A stretch of DNA of 64,000 bases from Pseudomonadota bacterium (GCA_021794595.1 JAJYQN010000047.1:1-64000), one strand, 5' to 3'; positions 1 to 8,165 are shown, numbered from the stretch's first letter. A program made the numbers and translations. The notes: a model not told the origin generated them from the sequence alone.

Positions 1-1
1 G

Positions 2-640
2 TCCTATGGTGCGCGGCTGACGTTTGCTGTGACGAATCCGCTTTTCAAAGCCACCAGGCTTGGTCCGACGTCTCTACTCTTGACCGTGGCCCACGGTCTT
101 GCCCATCGCTATTGTGGGGACGTTTTTGTGGGCGCGGGCCGCTTATCTGCGTCCGTGCTTGTGTGTACCTCGGGTAAGCCCCGGGGCTATGTGAGCGACA
201 TAATCTTCATTCGGCCGCCCGTTAAGCCCTTGGCCCGGTCATCCGCCATCCGGCCACTACGCCCACCGATCTGGAGAACGATGTTGGCGGGTGTCGCCTT
301 TGGCCATACCTCTCATGAGGACATAAAAAAGCGCCGAGTCGTTGTGCACGGGGACCTATCCAGTACGGTGTCTGTGAGCCGCTTTCTGTTCGCGAACCGT
401 CATGCGGTCCTCGGATTTGCCGTGACCGCGTCCCGAAAATCACCCGTTCTTGTCGGTGACGCGGTGCTATATCGGGGCCGAAAGACCTGGCGCCGGGTCC
501 CCGGCACCGTTGTCTGTACGGCCGTTTTGGGCGTTCATGAAACGCGCTGCGCGCTCGTCATAGCAAGACCAAAGGCGGCCGTGTCGCGTTGGCACCTCGT
601 CGTCATGCTCGGTTCCGGGGCCACGAGGATATCGTGGTGA
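2..640 (+). CDS. Unknown beta-rich protein, 5' end outside window
   Basis: The reading frame is open from the first bases of the window, so the true start lies upstream; an internal GTG at 29 is only the first start-like codon inside the window. I recognise no family. The visible part is rich in Val, Ala, Arg and short alternating hydrophobic stretches, which suggests beta structure, and has no obvious transmembrane helix. Its TGA stop (638-640) overlaps the GTG start of the next gene, so it is the first visible member of a four-gene overlapping operon. A beta-rich partner of a secretion or conjugation-type assembly (VirB9-like) is possible only because of the neighbour. No function is assigned. 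Confidence 0.5.
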   Translation, partial: SYGARLTFAVTNPLFKATRLGPTSLLLTVAHGLAHRYCGDVFVGAGRLSASVLVCTSGKPRGYVSDIIFIRPPVKPLARSSAIRPLRPPIWRTMLAGVAFGHTSHEDIKKRRVVVHGDLSSTVSVSRFLFANRHAVLGFAVTASRKSPVLVGDAVLYRGRKTWRRVPGTVVCTAVLGVHETRCALVIARPKAAVSRWHLVVMLGSGATRISW

Positions 641-1374
641 TTACGATGCCGACCCATACCGCCGCTATCGTAGAAAGGCTTGCCCACCGCAGGCCCGATG
701 CCCCCTCGGTATGGGGCCGTCTCCTGCGCTGGGTGCCGAGGCCAGCGCTACGGCAAGCCCCCGTGTCGGCGCCGATACGGCGTCCCCCTTCGGCTGTGCG
801 CGCGACATCGGTCGCGTTCACGATCTATACGCGCCATGCGACGCCACACGTTTATCTCCCCGCGGCGGCCGGTATTGGCCTGCGGGCCGGAACCTGGATC
901 CCCGTTCGCTTGCGCCATGGTATTGCCGATACCGACCCCGCGCTCGTGGTCTTGCATGTGTTGCGGCCGATTGAAGGGCAGACCGGGGCCCTGTCGCCTG
1001 GCACGCGATTACTGGCGCGGGTGGAATCGGCCTTTGGTCACAGGTTGGGTTTGTCGGTATTCCAGGCGGTCACGCCGAACAACCAGCGTATTCCCCTTAA
1101 AGCCCAGGTCTTCGACGTACGCTTCCATTTCGGATTGCCGGCGTTCGTGGTGGGCGGGCGGCGGGCCGCGGTCCTGGTTGCATTTGGGCGGTCGTTCCTG
1201 GCGAGCGCCGATGCGGCTCTTGGCATGATGGGGGCCCAGGGATCGTTGGCATCGGCGGCACTGGGCCGTGCCGGCCAAAGAACCCTAGGAGCCACGATGC
1301 CATGGCGTTCCACGCGCTACGTCCTGTATGTGCCGGCCCAAAACGCCTATGTTCAGACTCAGAGCGGATCGTGA
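637..1374 (+). CDS. Possible VirB10/TraB-like C-terminal beta-barrel protein
   Basis: The protein is 245 aa from GTG 637, chosen because GAGG at 625-628 sits eight bases upstream and the start overlaps the previous stop; ATG 646 is an alternative. After an Arg/Pro-rich N-terminus, the middle reads like VirB10/TrbI/TraB C-terminal domains: a segment ending in AGTWIPVRL, then a P-G-T-R-L-L-A-R-V-E-S stretch, then a late beta strand. In that family the domain forms the outer-membrane cap of type IV secretion channels. No N-terminal membrane helix or signal peptide is evident, and no other secretion genes are visible, so the resemblance is weak and could be coincidental. The stop overlaps the next ATG (ATGA at 1372-1376 region). 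Confidence 0.4.
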   Translation: MITMPTHTAAIVERLAHRRPDAPSVWGRLLRWVPRPALRQAPVSAPIRRPPSAVRATSVAFTIYTRHATPHVYLPAAAGIGLRAGTWIPVRLRHGIADTDPALVVLHVLRPIEGQTGALSPGTRLLARVESAFGHRLGLSVFQAVTPNNQRIPLKAQVFDVRFHFGLPAFVVGGRRAAVLVAFGRSFLASADAALGMMGAQGSLASAALGRAGQRTLGATMPWRSTRYVLYVPAQNAYVQTQSGS

Positions 1375-1916
1375 TGCGCGCCCTTATCGCAGTTTGTCTG
1401 TTTCTTATTCCTGTCGATGTCCTCGGATGGCAGTTGGCCGTTGGCGGCGGCGTGACCGCAGGTCTCGTTCGGAGCCGTGCGCCTACCGGAACTGCCACCG
1501 GCTGGGACGTGTTGGCGCAGTGGACTCGCCAGCCGTTCGTCGGGCGACGCTGGGCCGTGGACATAGAGTCTGGACAATTCGCGACTGGAAAAATAGACGG
1601 CGGACTCATTGAGCGCGGGCGACTCGAGAGCGCGGCGGTCTTGTGGGAACGACGCGTACCACTACGCTACGATTTGCGGCCCTGGTTTGGGATCGGAGCC
1701 GGTCTTGATCACATTCGTTATGACGACCGTCTACGTCTCAACTCCCAAAAATATGCCGTAGGCGCCTATCCCGCGACACGGGAGACATCGGCGTGTCTCC
1801 AAGCGGCCATAGTTCTGCCGATCAGCAGATCGTGGTCGGTGTCCGTCGTCGGATCAACGGATTTTCCGGGCCATCTTTCGACAATCACCATGACATTGAT
1901 CTGGAGGCTATTGTGA
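1374..1916 (+). CDS. Small exported protein, probable outer-membrane beta barrel
   Basis: The protein is 180 aa from ATG 1374, whose first base is the last base of the previous TGA. It opens with a short signal peptide (MRALIAVCLFLIPVDVLG, cleavage near residue 18). The rest alternates polar and hydrophobic residues and ends in an aromatic/hydrophobic strand (TLIWRLL), as small outer-membrane barrels do. Segments such as WFGIGAGLDHI and WSVSVVGSTDF are typical of barrel strands. No specific family is recognised. The overlap with both neighbours argues for translational coupling and a shared envelope role with the following lipoprotein. Confidence 0.6.
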   Translation: MRALIAVCLFLIPVDVLGWQLAVGGGVTAGLVRSRAPTGTATGWDVLAQWTRQPFVGRRWAVDIESGQFATGKIDGGLIERGRLESAAVLWERRVPLRYDLRPWFGIGAGLDHIRYDDRLRLNSQKYAVGAYPATRETSACLQAAIVLPISRSWSVSVVGSTDFPGHLSTITMTLIWRLL

Positions 1917-3334
1917 AAAAGTTATCACGAGTCTTAGTTCTCTCGATTTATAGTCTGACCTTGTTCGGATGTCAGCTTGGGAATCCCGGCACCCCCACGG
2001 CCTTGCCCGCCGGCTCGGTTTCCGGATTCGTGGTTAGTAGTGGCCCTGTTGCCGGTGCCACGGTGACTGTGTATGGCCCGGACGGCGTGGCCGCCACCAC
2101 CAGGACCGACGATGGCGGGCACTTTGCGGTCTCGCTTCGAGCGCTGAGCGGGACCCTCACCGTCTTGGTGAGCGGCGGCTCCTCTCCGGGGGGAACGACC
2201 GGTGCTAGCATCGCGCCCGGCCCCTTGGGCGGATTTTTTTCCTACCAGGAAGGCCAGGCCACCGAGATCGCGGTGACCCCGTTTACGACCGCCGCCGCAT
2301 CGCTTGCAAGATTCTTTGTCACCCAAGGCTTGAGCCTAGGGGCTGCGAGCGCGAAGGCGGATGGCGAGTTTGCGGATTGGCTTGGTTTTGATGAAGCCAA
2401 CGTTGTTCCGATTTTGGCGTCGCAACTCACGACCGCCCAGCCGTTTGACACAGGCGTGCGCTATGGGCTTGTCATAGCGGCGCTGTCGCAATGGGCGAGT
2501 TCCCAGGGTGTGCAGACTCCAGCGACAATTACGGCGACCATGGTCTCGGATTTGGCGAATGACGGCGTCTTGAACGGGCGAGGAGCCCAGGGCGCCTTGT
2601 TTTTGGGGTCGGAGCCTTTGAGCCCCGAGGCTTACCGTGACGGTATCGCGAACGCGCTTATTCAGGTCGCCGCGTCGGAGGCCGCCGGAACGCCCGCATC
2701 GCTTCCGGGTCCTGATGCCACGGCCATCGTTGCCTACGCCCGCAGCTTGGCCCAGGGATCGGTCGCGCTGTTTGGGGATGGGACGCCGCCTCCCTTTGCC
2801 GCGAGCCCCTTGGGATTGAACGTCCCGACCTGGCCCACGTGGACTCACGGGGCCTTTCTTATCTCCGGTTCCGTAACGGATCCGTTTGCCTTGCCGGCGA
2901 CAGTCACGGTCGCGATCGATGGCCAAGCCTACAGTTCGCTGCGAGCGGCTCCCACATTCGCTTTTTCCGTCAACACCTTAGCCTTGAGTGATGGCCAACA
3001 TAGCGTCGCTATTACGGCCCGCGATGCAGCCGGGCTTGCGATCTCCCTCAATCGAACCTTAGGGGTAGATAACACCCCGCCGCGCGCCTGTCTATTGGTC
3101 TATGCACCCCTGGTGCCCACCTTTATCGCGTCTGGGCAGTGGCAAGACATCTCGGGAGTGGTGGCCGCGACTATCGATAACCTTCCGGCCCAGGTTTCCG
3201 GCACTGACATTTGGTACGGTACGGCCCCGCTCAGTGCGAACCCGCTCGTCTTGACCTTGACGGATGCGGCCGGGAATGTCAGTACGTTTTCGTGGGCGGT
3301 GAATCCGCTGTCCAATCCGGCCCCTTGCCCATAA
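1913..3334 (+). CDS. Lipoprotein with carboxypeptidase-regulatory-like domain
   Basis: The protein is 473 aa from GTG 1913, preceded by GGAGG at 1903-1907 and overlapping the previous TGA. It begins with a lipobox signal peptide (LTLFGC, Cys about residue 20), so it should be lipidated and membrane-anchored. Residues about 38-90 look like a CarboxypepD_reg/transthyretin-like fold (GATVTVYGPDGV then a T-D-D-G-G-H-F-A-V motif). A mostly helical Ala-rich middle follows. The C-terminal third has Ig-like repeats (about 335-470), including VDNTPP followed by a TDAAGNVS element common in bacterial surface adhesin-like domains. Function is unknown; a surface or scaffold role with the preceding barrel is inferred. 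Confidence 0.7.
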   Translation: MKKLSRVLVLSIYSLTLFGCQLGNPGTPTALPAGSVSGFVVSSGPVAGATVTVYGPDGVAATTRTDDGGHFAVSLRALSGTLTVLVSGGSSPGGTTGASIAPGPLGGFFSYQEGQATEIAVTPFTTAAASLARFFVTQGLSLGAASAKADGEFADWLGFDEANVVPILASQLTTAQPFDTGVRYGLVIAALSQWASSQGVQTPATITATMVSDLANDGVLNGRGAQGALFLGSEPLSPEAYRDGIANALIQVAASEAAGTPASLPGPDATAIVAYARSLAQGSVALFGDGTPPPFAASPLGLNVPTWPTWTHGAFLISGSVTDPFALPATVTVAIDGQAYSSLRAAPTFAFSVNTLALSDGQHSVAITARDAAGLAISLNRTLGVDNTPPRACLLVYAPLVPTFIASGQWQDISGVVAATIDNLPAQVSGTDIWYGTAPLSANPLVLTLTDAAGNVSTFSWAVNPLSNPAPCP

Positions 3335-3392
3335 CCTGGGGCCGCCTGATTGACGCTGGTCAGGAGCTGCGGTAGCGTGGTGCTTAAGTCAA

Positions 3393-3436
3393 GTCCGAAC
3401 AAGGAAGTTCGGACGGTCACGCCTCTATCAAGGATG
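3393..3436 (+). promoter_or_regulatory. Candidate CsrA/RsmA-binding leader
   Basis: GTCCGAAC-AAGGAA-GTTCGGAC at 3393-3414 is a perfect 8-bp stem with a six-base loop carrying GGA. The loop context ACAAGGAAGT matches nine of ten positions of the CsrA core ACARGGAUGU. A second match, CAAGGATG, lies at 3429-3436 in the Shine-Dalgarno area of the ATG at 3445. Paired sites, one in a hairpin and one near the ribosome site, are the usual arrangement for translational repression. A weak promoter (TTGACG 3350-3355, TAGCGT 3373-3378) would start transcription just before the hairpin. Confidence 0.5.
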
Positions 3437-3444
3437 AAAAAGGT

Positions 3445-4626
3445 ATGGAAACCCTCGCGATTCCGCTGCCGGCCAATCTTCCGGCGGATATCTGCACTGA
3501 AATCACAAAGCGCGCATGTTATTGCGACACCTCGATTTTGAAATCCCGGTACCGGGCCGATTCGAATTGTCTTGAGATTGACCTCAAGGGGACCAGAGAG
3601 ACCAGCGATATCGCGACGAAAGTGGGGCTTTTGATCGGCCAAATGCAAGGCGAGCGTTTATCCGTGACTCCCAAAGTCCTTCGTGAACGGATTAGGGGAG
3701 ATGATCGCTTCGTAGCGGATGCCTACCAACAGTTGACGGCCCGCGGGGACATCTGGGAGTCGGGTCAAGGGGTGACCGGTCGCGGTGGCGCGTTCATGGA
3801 CCTTCTCGGGCGGCTTGACCAGATGCTCGAGCGAGTCGCGGTCGGAAGCTTTGGCGCCAAGAGGCACGCGTATAACGCCCTTCTTCCCAGCGACTGGCTG
3901 AAGCGCGCCGGGTATTTTGGTTCGTTTTCTCACTCCGTGACGTTTGCCGTGCATCTCAACGAGGATTATGACGCGATCGAAAAGTTCTCGGCGCGGCATC
4001 GCAATGGAGAAAACCCTACCTTTCAAGACGTAGGCGAGATCGCGGCCCCAGAGCATTGTCTCTCGCCGGCCGTTTGCTATCACACTTACGGCGCGCTTAT
4101 GGGCAAGACGCTGCCGGGGAACCTCTCGGTCTTCACCGGAGGTGGCCGCTGTTTTCGGTACGAGTCCAAAAATCTTACGGGCCTAGACCGCCTGTGGGAG
4201 TTTTCCATGCGCGAGATCATCTGGCTAGGCGAACGAGACCGAGTATTGGCGGCGCGCGAGGTGGCCATCGATATCGGTTGGCGGCTAGTCGAAGCGCTCG
4301 ATCTCTCGGCTCGACTCGAGACGGCGTGCGACCCGTTCTTTGCGAGCGATTTCCCGTCTTTGCGGTTCTTTCAGCTTGCGAACGATTTGAAATATGAGCT
4401 CAAGGTAGACATAGGGCCCGATCGTTCCGTGGCCTGCGCCTCGTTTAATTACCACGAACGCTTCTTTGGCACTCGCTTCGACATTCAGACCGCCGATGGT
4501 GGGGCCGCCCATACGGTCTGTGCGGCATTTGGGCTCGAGCGCCTGCTGTATGCCTGCTGTTGCCAGCATGGCCTAGGGCGCGCTGCCGAGCTTGTGGAGG
4601 CGGCCGCCGGGCAATGGCAGGCGTGA
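3445..4626 (+). CDS. Amino acid:[carrier protein] ligase-like class II synthetase homologue
   Basis: The protein is 393 aa. From about residue 107 it follows the aa:CP ligase family, which descends from archaeal-type seryl-tRNA synthetase and loads amino acids onto phosphopantetheine carrier proteins instead of tRNA. Visible landmarks are LPSDWLKRAGYF (148-159), LSPAVCYHTYG (206-216), RCFRYE (235-240), FSMREIIWLG (253-262), DPFFASDF (296-303), SFNYHERFFGTRF (333-345), AHTVC (355-359) and the motif 3-like FGLER (362-366). About 100 N-terminal residues have no counterpart I recall. Known members bind zinc through Cys, Glu and Cys. Glu240 and Cys359 fit, but the stretch after the first motif (161-176) has no Cys. 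No carrier-protein gene is adjacent. Confidence 0.75.
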   Translation: METLAIPLPANLPADICTEITKRACYCDTSILKSRYRADSNCLEIDLKGTRETSDIATKVGLLIGQMQGERLSVTPKVLRERIRGDDRFVADAYQQLTARGDIWESGQGVTGRGGAFMDLLGRLDQMLERVAVGSFGAKRHAYNALLPSDWLKRAGYFGSFSHSVTFAVHLNEDYDAIEKFSARHRNGENPTFQDVGEIAAPEHCLSPAVCYHTYGALMGKTLPGNLSVFTGGGRCFRYESKNLTGLDRLWEFSMREIIWLGERDRVLAAREVAIDIGWRLVEALDLSARLETACDPFFASDFPSLRFFQLANDLKYELKVDIGPDRSVACASFNYHERFFGTRFDIQTADGGAAHTVCAAFGLERLLYACCCQHGLGRAAELVEAAAGQWQA

Positions 4627-4699
4627 TTCAATCTGGATTTGTCCCTAAACCACACAATAGGAGGTAGCGAGCGTTGGCTACGGCCTTCTCGCCGGTATT

Positions 4700-5704
4700 A
4701 TGAATATTCAGCCGATCGAGATCTTTAACGAGATTGTCAATCCCGATTTGGATAGGGTGAGCGCCTTAATGCGGGCCAATTGGCAGCCGCCGTGCTGGTT
4801 GTATGAGCCAGATCTTCTGGCCATGCATCTTTATAGGCCGACGGCAGATCCGACCATGGCGGTCGGGCTCCAGAGTCAAGGCGGCAAGCTCGCCGCCTAT
4901 TTGGCCTTCGTTCCGCTTCGGTTACGACTTTATGGGTCGACATATAAGGCGGTCTTTGCCAGTTTTTTTACCGTGTCCGGTGATTTTAGGCGGCATAGAC
5001 TAAGTGATCGCCAGCAGCTGTTGATGGTCGATCGGGCGCGGGATCGGGGTTACGATCTTTATGTCGCGGTTACCGTGGCCGGCACCCCCGCCAACCAGAC
5101 TGTGTCGCGGGCGTTTGCGGCCCGCGGTTTACCGGTAAAGGCTGTGCAGAATTTTCGTTATTTGGCGGGTGTGACGGCGATCATATCTGGTCGCATCGGG
5201 CGCGATCCAGGCGTGACCGTGCGCCCCTACGAAAAAAATGATGAGGCGCGGGCCTTTGAACTGATGTCACAAGCCGGCGCCATGGCGACCATCGCCAAGG
5301 TCGTCGAGCGCGAAGATATCGATTTCATGCTGCGCACGCGGCCGCGTATCGTGACCTACGTCTATGAAGAGAACGGGCGGGCTCTGGCCCTCTTGAACAT
5401 CGCGTTCTTGCCGGTGGTCTCGCGGCATGTGGGCATTAATGCCTATGTGGAGAATATCGCCATGGGGAGCCTGCCGGTGGCCACCAGGGAGGCGTTTGTC
5501 GAGGCGGTTATGAAAAAAATTCTGGGCGAGGGGGTGGAGGCGGTTATGGTGCCCGATACCGGCTATTGTGACCTGCAGCCGTTCCGGCGTCTCGGTTTTC
5601 GCACGGTCCCAAGGAAGCTGCGCTTGTTGCTGGCGCCGCTACGCGCGGGTGTACTGGCCGAGGTGCCAGACGAAATCGATTCTTTTTGCCTCGATGTTTT
5701 TTAG
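4700..5704 (+). CDS. GNAT-like acetyltransferase
   Basis: The protein is 334 aa, starting 73 bases after the ligase-like gene. GNAT character is suggested by the R-H-R-L-S-D-R-Q-Q-L-L-M-V-D-R-A-R-D-R-G-Y-D pattern near residues 96-118, a plausible acetyl-CoA-binding loop and helix, and by a C-terminal half ending in FRRLGFRTVPRKL, the usual last strand of such enzymes. A second partial repeat of the fold is possible in residues 170-310. Substrate is unknown. Position between a carrier-protein ligase homologue and a hexapeptide acyltransferase suggests it modifies or transfers an aminoacyl or sugar group in the same pathway. That is inference only. Confidence 0.6.
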   Translation: MNIQPIEIFNEIVNPDLDRVSALMRANWQPPCWLYEPDLLAMHLYRPTADPTMAVGLQSQGGKLAAYLAFVPLRLRLYGSTYKAVFASFFTVSGDFRRHRLSDRQQLLMVDRARDRGYDLYVAVTVAGTPANQTVSRAFAARGLPVKAVQNFRYLAGVTAIISGRIGRDPGVTVRPYEKNDEARAFELMSQAGAMATIAKVVEREDIDFMLRTRPRIVTYVYEENGRALALLNIAFLPVVSRHVGINAYVENIAMGSLPVATREAFVEAVMKKILGEGVEAVMVPDTGYCDLQPFRRLGFRTVPRKLRLLLAPLRAGVLAEVPDEIDSFCLDVF

Positions 5705-5706
5705 GT

Positions 5707-6297
5707 ATGCGCAAAAATTCGAAGGAAGGGGCACGCTGCGTACTCACGTTTTTCGGAGCTGTTCTGGCGCTCCCGTTTGTCGCCTTGACCAAGCTCGATC
5801 GCTGGGTTGACGAACGGGATGCCCTCTTTACCTTGAGCGCCCAAGCGCTTGCTGGATTGCCCGGGGTTCTCGGAAACGCGGCCCGGGCAGCCTACTATGA
5901 ACGGACGCTCGCGCTCTTTGAAAAGGGTGCGGTCATCAGCTTCGGCAGTTATTTTTCGAAGCGTGGTGCGCGCGTCTTTGCCCATGCCGGGATCGGCGCC
6001 TATTGTATTATCGGTCTGGCTGATGTCGGCACCCACGCCCGCATCGCAAGTCGCGTGTCGATTACCTCAGGTCTACACTATCATGGCGGGGCGGGGGGCT
6101 TAACTGACGAGGATTGCGTGGAACGGGTGTCGATCGGCGCCTATGCCTGGATCGGTGAGGGCGCGGTGATCGGGGCTGATGTTGGTGCCCATGGCATTGT
6201 CGGCATGGGTTCGGTCGTAGTCCAAGCGGTTCCCGAGGGGGCCGCGGTCCTCGGGAACCCAGCACGCCGGATTCCCCCGATAGCGCACTCCGCTTAG
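5707..6297 (+). CDS. Hexapeptide-repeat (left-handed beta-helix) acyltransferase
   Basis: The protein is 196 aa from ATG 5707, three bases after the previous stop; an in-frame TTG at 5686 is less likely. An N-terminal hydrophobic helix (about 8-25) precedes a left-handed beta-helix of imperfect hexapeptides from about 80 onward. Examples are IGAYCIIGLADVGTHARIAS, then IGAYAWIGEGAVIGADVGAHGIVGMGSVVV. It ends in AVLGNPARRI, the characteristic end of WbbJ/NodL/CysE-type O-acyltransferases. The YHGG segment after the first coils could supply the catalytic histidine. It converges with rpoH and overlaps it by four bases at the stop codons. Likely the last gene of the ligase cluster. Confidence 0.75.
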   Translation: MRKNSKEGARCVLTFFGAVLALPFVALTKLDRWVDERDALFTLSAQALAGLPGVLGNAARAAYYERTLALFEKGAVISFGSYFSKRGARVFAHAGIGAYCIIGLADVGTHARIASRVSITSGLHYHGGAGGLTDEDCVERVSIGAYAWIGEGAVIGADVGAHGIVGMGSVVVQAVPEGAAVLGNPARRIPPIAHSA

Positions 6298-7163
6298 GCG
6301 GGTTCGGGAAGCTTAAGCACGCCTTTCATGGTATCAAGCGCCTTCTTCTCTATCTGCCGAATGCGTTCGGCCGACACCCCGTACTCCTCGGCGAGTTCGT
6401 GCAGCGTCGGTTTCTCGGTAGCGAGCCACCGTCTACGGATGATGTCGCGGCTGCGGTCGTCGAGAGACACCAGAGCGGAACGCAGTAAGTCTTGTTGCGT
6501 GGTCTCGGCGTCGGCATGGGTTAGCAAGGTCTCGGGGTTGTAGCGCATGTCTTGGAGATAGCCGGCAGGAGACGCCCGGAACTCCTCGTCGTCGGCATCG
6601 TCTTGCGCGTCAAAGGGGATGTCGGCGCTGGCCATCCGCGACTCCATTTCCTTGACCGTCTCGGTGGGCACGTCGAGGTCGGCCGCCAGTCCCTCGATCT
6701 CGCTTTCGTTCATCCAGCCGATACGCGCCCGTGACTGACGGAGATTGAAGAAGAGTTTGCGCTGGGCCTTGGTCGTGGCGACCTTCACGATACGCCAATT
6801 GCGCAGGATGTAATCGTAGATCTCGGCGCGTATCCAATGGATGGCGAACGAGACGAGGCGCACCCCGTGGGCCGGATCAAAATGCTTGACCGCCTTCATG
6901 AGGCCGATATTGCCCTCTTGTATGAGGTCCGCTTGCGGCAGGCCGTAGCCGGCAAAGGCCCGAGCTACGCGAATGACGTAACGGAGTTGGGACAAGACAA
7001 GTTGGCGCGCTGCCTCGAGATTGTCGTGCTCACGATACTCAATCGCCAGCAGACGCTCCTGTTCGGCATCCAGGACGGGCGCCGCGTGGGCGAGCCGCAT
7101 ATAGTGGGAAAGCCCGCCCTCGGCACGCAGGTTCACAGCAACTGGCAAGGTATGTGTCGTCAT
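6294..7163 (-). CDS. rpoH: RNA polymerase sigma factor RpoH (sigma-32)
   Basis: The protein is 289 aa, the usual RpoH length. Region 2 carries the core-binding and -10 segments (DLIQEGNIGLMKAVKHFDP about 79-97, then FAIHWIRAEIYDYILRNWRIVK). The diagnostic RpoH box QRKLFFNLR is at 134-142. Region 4 holds the helix-turn-helix (LHELAEEYGVSAERIRQIE near the C-terminus). It directs transcription of chaperone and protease genes; lon, hsp20 and hslVU in this window are plausible targets. AGGAAG precedes the ATG. It lies downstream of ftsX after 108 bases that hold a CIRCE operator, so it has its own regulated promoter. Confidence 0.96.
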   Translation of the reverse strand: MTTHTLPVAVNLRAEGGLSHYMRLAHAAPVLDAEQERLLAIEYREHDNLEAARQLVLSQLRYVIRVARAFAGYGLPQADLIQEGNIGLMKAVKHFDPAHGVRLVSFAIHWIRAEIYDYILRNWRIVKVATTKAQRKLFFNLRQSRARIGWMNESEIEGLAADLDVPTETVKEMESRMASADIPFDAQDDADDEEFRASPAGYLQDMRYNPETLLTHADAETTQQDLLRSALVSLDDRSRDIIRRRWLATEKPTLHELAEEYGVSAERIRQIEKKALDTMKGVLKLPEPA

Positions 7164-7199
7164 CTTCCTACCCCTCGACTGTCCATATCGAACACCATT

Positions 7200-7226
7200 T
7201 TAGCATTCTCGTCGTGAGAGTGCTAA
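7200..7226. promoter_or_regulatory. CIRCE (HrcA) operator upstream of rpoH
   Basis: TTAGCATTC-N9-GAGTGCTAA matches the CIRCE consensus TTAGCACTC-N9-GAGTGCTAA at 17 of 18 arm positions with the exact nine-base spacer. It lies 37-63 bases upstream of the rpoH ATG. On the rpoH strand, TAAAAT overlaps the proximal arm and could be the -10 element, so HrcA binding would occlude the promoter. Control of rpoH by HrcA is known from regulon surveys of several proteobacterial groups. hrcA itself is not in the window. Confidence 0.85.
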
Positions 7227-7271
7227 TCCTTCCGAAAGTTCCCGACCTTCTCCGGGCGCGAGCAGGGTCGC

Positions 7272-8165
7272 CTACTGAACGCCGGGGCGTAGCTGGCGCC
7301 CGACCGCCCACCGCGCCCCGATCCATCCCAAGACGGTTCCTAGGGCCACGAGCTTGCAGGCATTCCCCGCGCCTATACCCGTAAGCGAGTACTTGCTCGC
7401 ATAGAGAAGAGCGAGACTGTGGACGGGTCCATGCAGGAGGAGCAAGCAGAGCTCGAGAAGGATGAGGGCACAGAGGGCCCCCAGGCCCCCGAGCAGTGCG
7501 CCTGTGTACAGGAAGGGCCGGCGGATAAAGGCGTCCGTGCCGCCCACGAGACGGATGACCTCGATCTCGGTCGCGCGGTTCACCACCGCGACCCGGGTGG
7601 TGTTTCCCAAAATGAGAATCAGCGCAAATCCGAGGAGCGCGCCCAAGATCGTCACCACCCGGTGCCCTAAGGCCAGCGCCGCGTCCAGGCGTTCAAGCCA
7701 GGCTAAGTTCGATTGGACGTGGGCCACGCTGGTCTGCGTTCTTAAGGCCGCCGCCAGCGCTGCGAGGGCCTGGGGGCTATTCGGGGTGTGGATGACAACG
7801 ACGCCCGGAAGCGGATTCTCGTGGAGGGCGCTGAGGGTATGGCCGAACCCCGATTGCCGCTCGAACTCCCGCAAGCCTTGTCGGGGCGAGATGTAGCGGG
7901 CCGACTGGACCCCGGGGAGTCGCCTGATCGCCGCCAAGGCCGCCTGGCCAGACGCCCCGTGGTGGAGATAGACCGAAAGCGCGCCGCCCTGGTCCCAGCT
8001 GCGGCTTAATTGCTTCAGGTTCAAGAGTCCGACATAAAGCCCGGCCGGTAGGGCAAGGGTCACACCGATCATGGCGATGGTCAGAAAGGATGCGCCCGGA
8101 TGGCGCATGAGGTCTCCGAGGGTCGCCAGGAACACCTGGATGTGACGGGCAAAATAGGCCTTCAT
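7272..8165 (-). CDS. ftsX: Cell-division ABC transporter permease FtsX
   Basis: The protein is 297 aa. It has a cytoplasmic N-terminus, a first membrane helix (about 26-48), a periplasmic domain of roughly 110 residues containing the SARYISPRQGLREFERQSGFG stretch, and three C-terminal helices (VVTILGALLGFALILILG, then TGALLGGLGALCALILLELCLL, then LVALGTVLGWIGARWAVG). With FtsE it couples ATP hydrolysis to activation of septal peptidoglycan hydrolases. Its ATG overlaps the ftsE stop (ATGA at 8162-8165), the usual translational coupling. Confidence 0.95.
   Translation of the reverse strand: MKAYFARHIQVFLATLGDLMRHPGASFLTIAMIGVTLALPAGLYVGLLNLKQLSRSWDQGGALSVYLHHGASGQAALAAIRRLPGVQSARYISPRQGLREFERQSGFGHTLSALHENPLPGVVVIHTPNSPQALAALAAALRTQTSVAHVQSNLAWLERLDAALALGHRVVTILGALLGFALILILGNTTRVAVVNRATEIEVIRLVGGTDAFIRRPFLYTGALLGGLGALCALILLELCLLLLHGPVHSLALLYASKYSLTGIGAGNACKLVALGTVLGWIGARWAVGRQLRPGVQ

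Noticed and set aside
3350-3541. Short open frame overlapping the start of the ligase-like gene
   Set aside because: It overlaps the CsrA-like leader and the real start in another frame, has an Arg-rich product with no family, and lacks a ribosome site.
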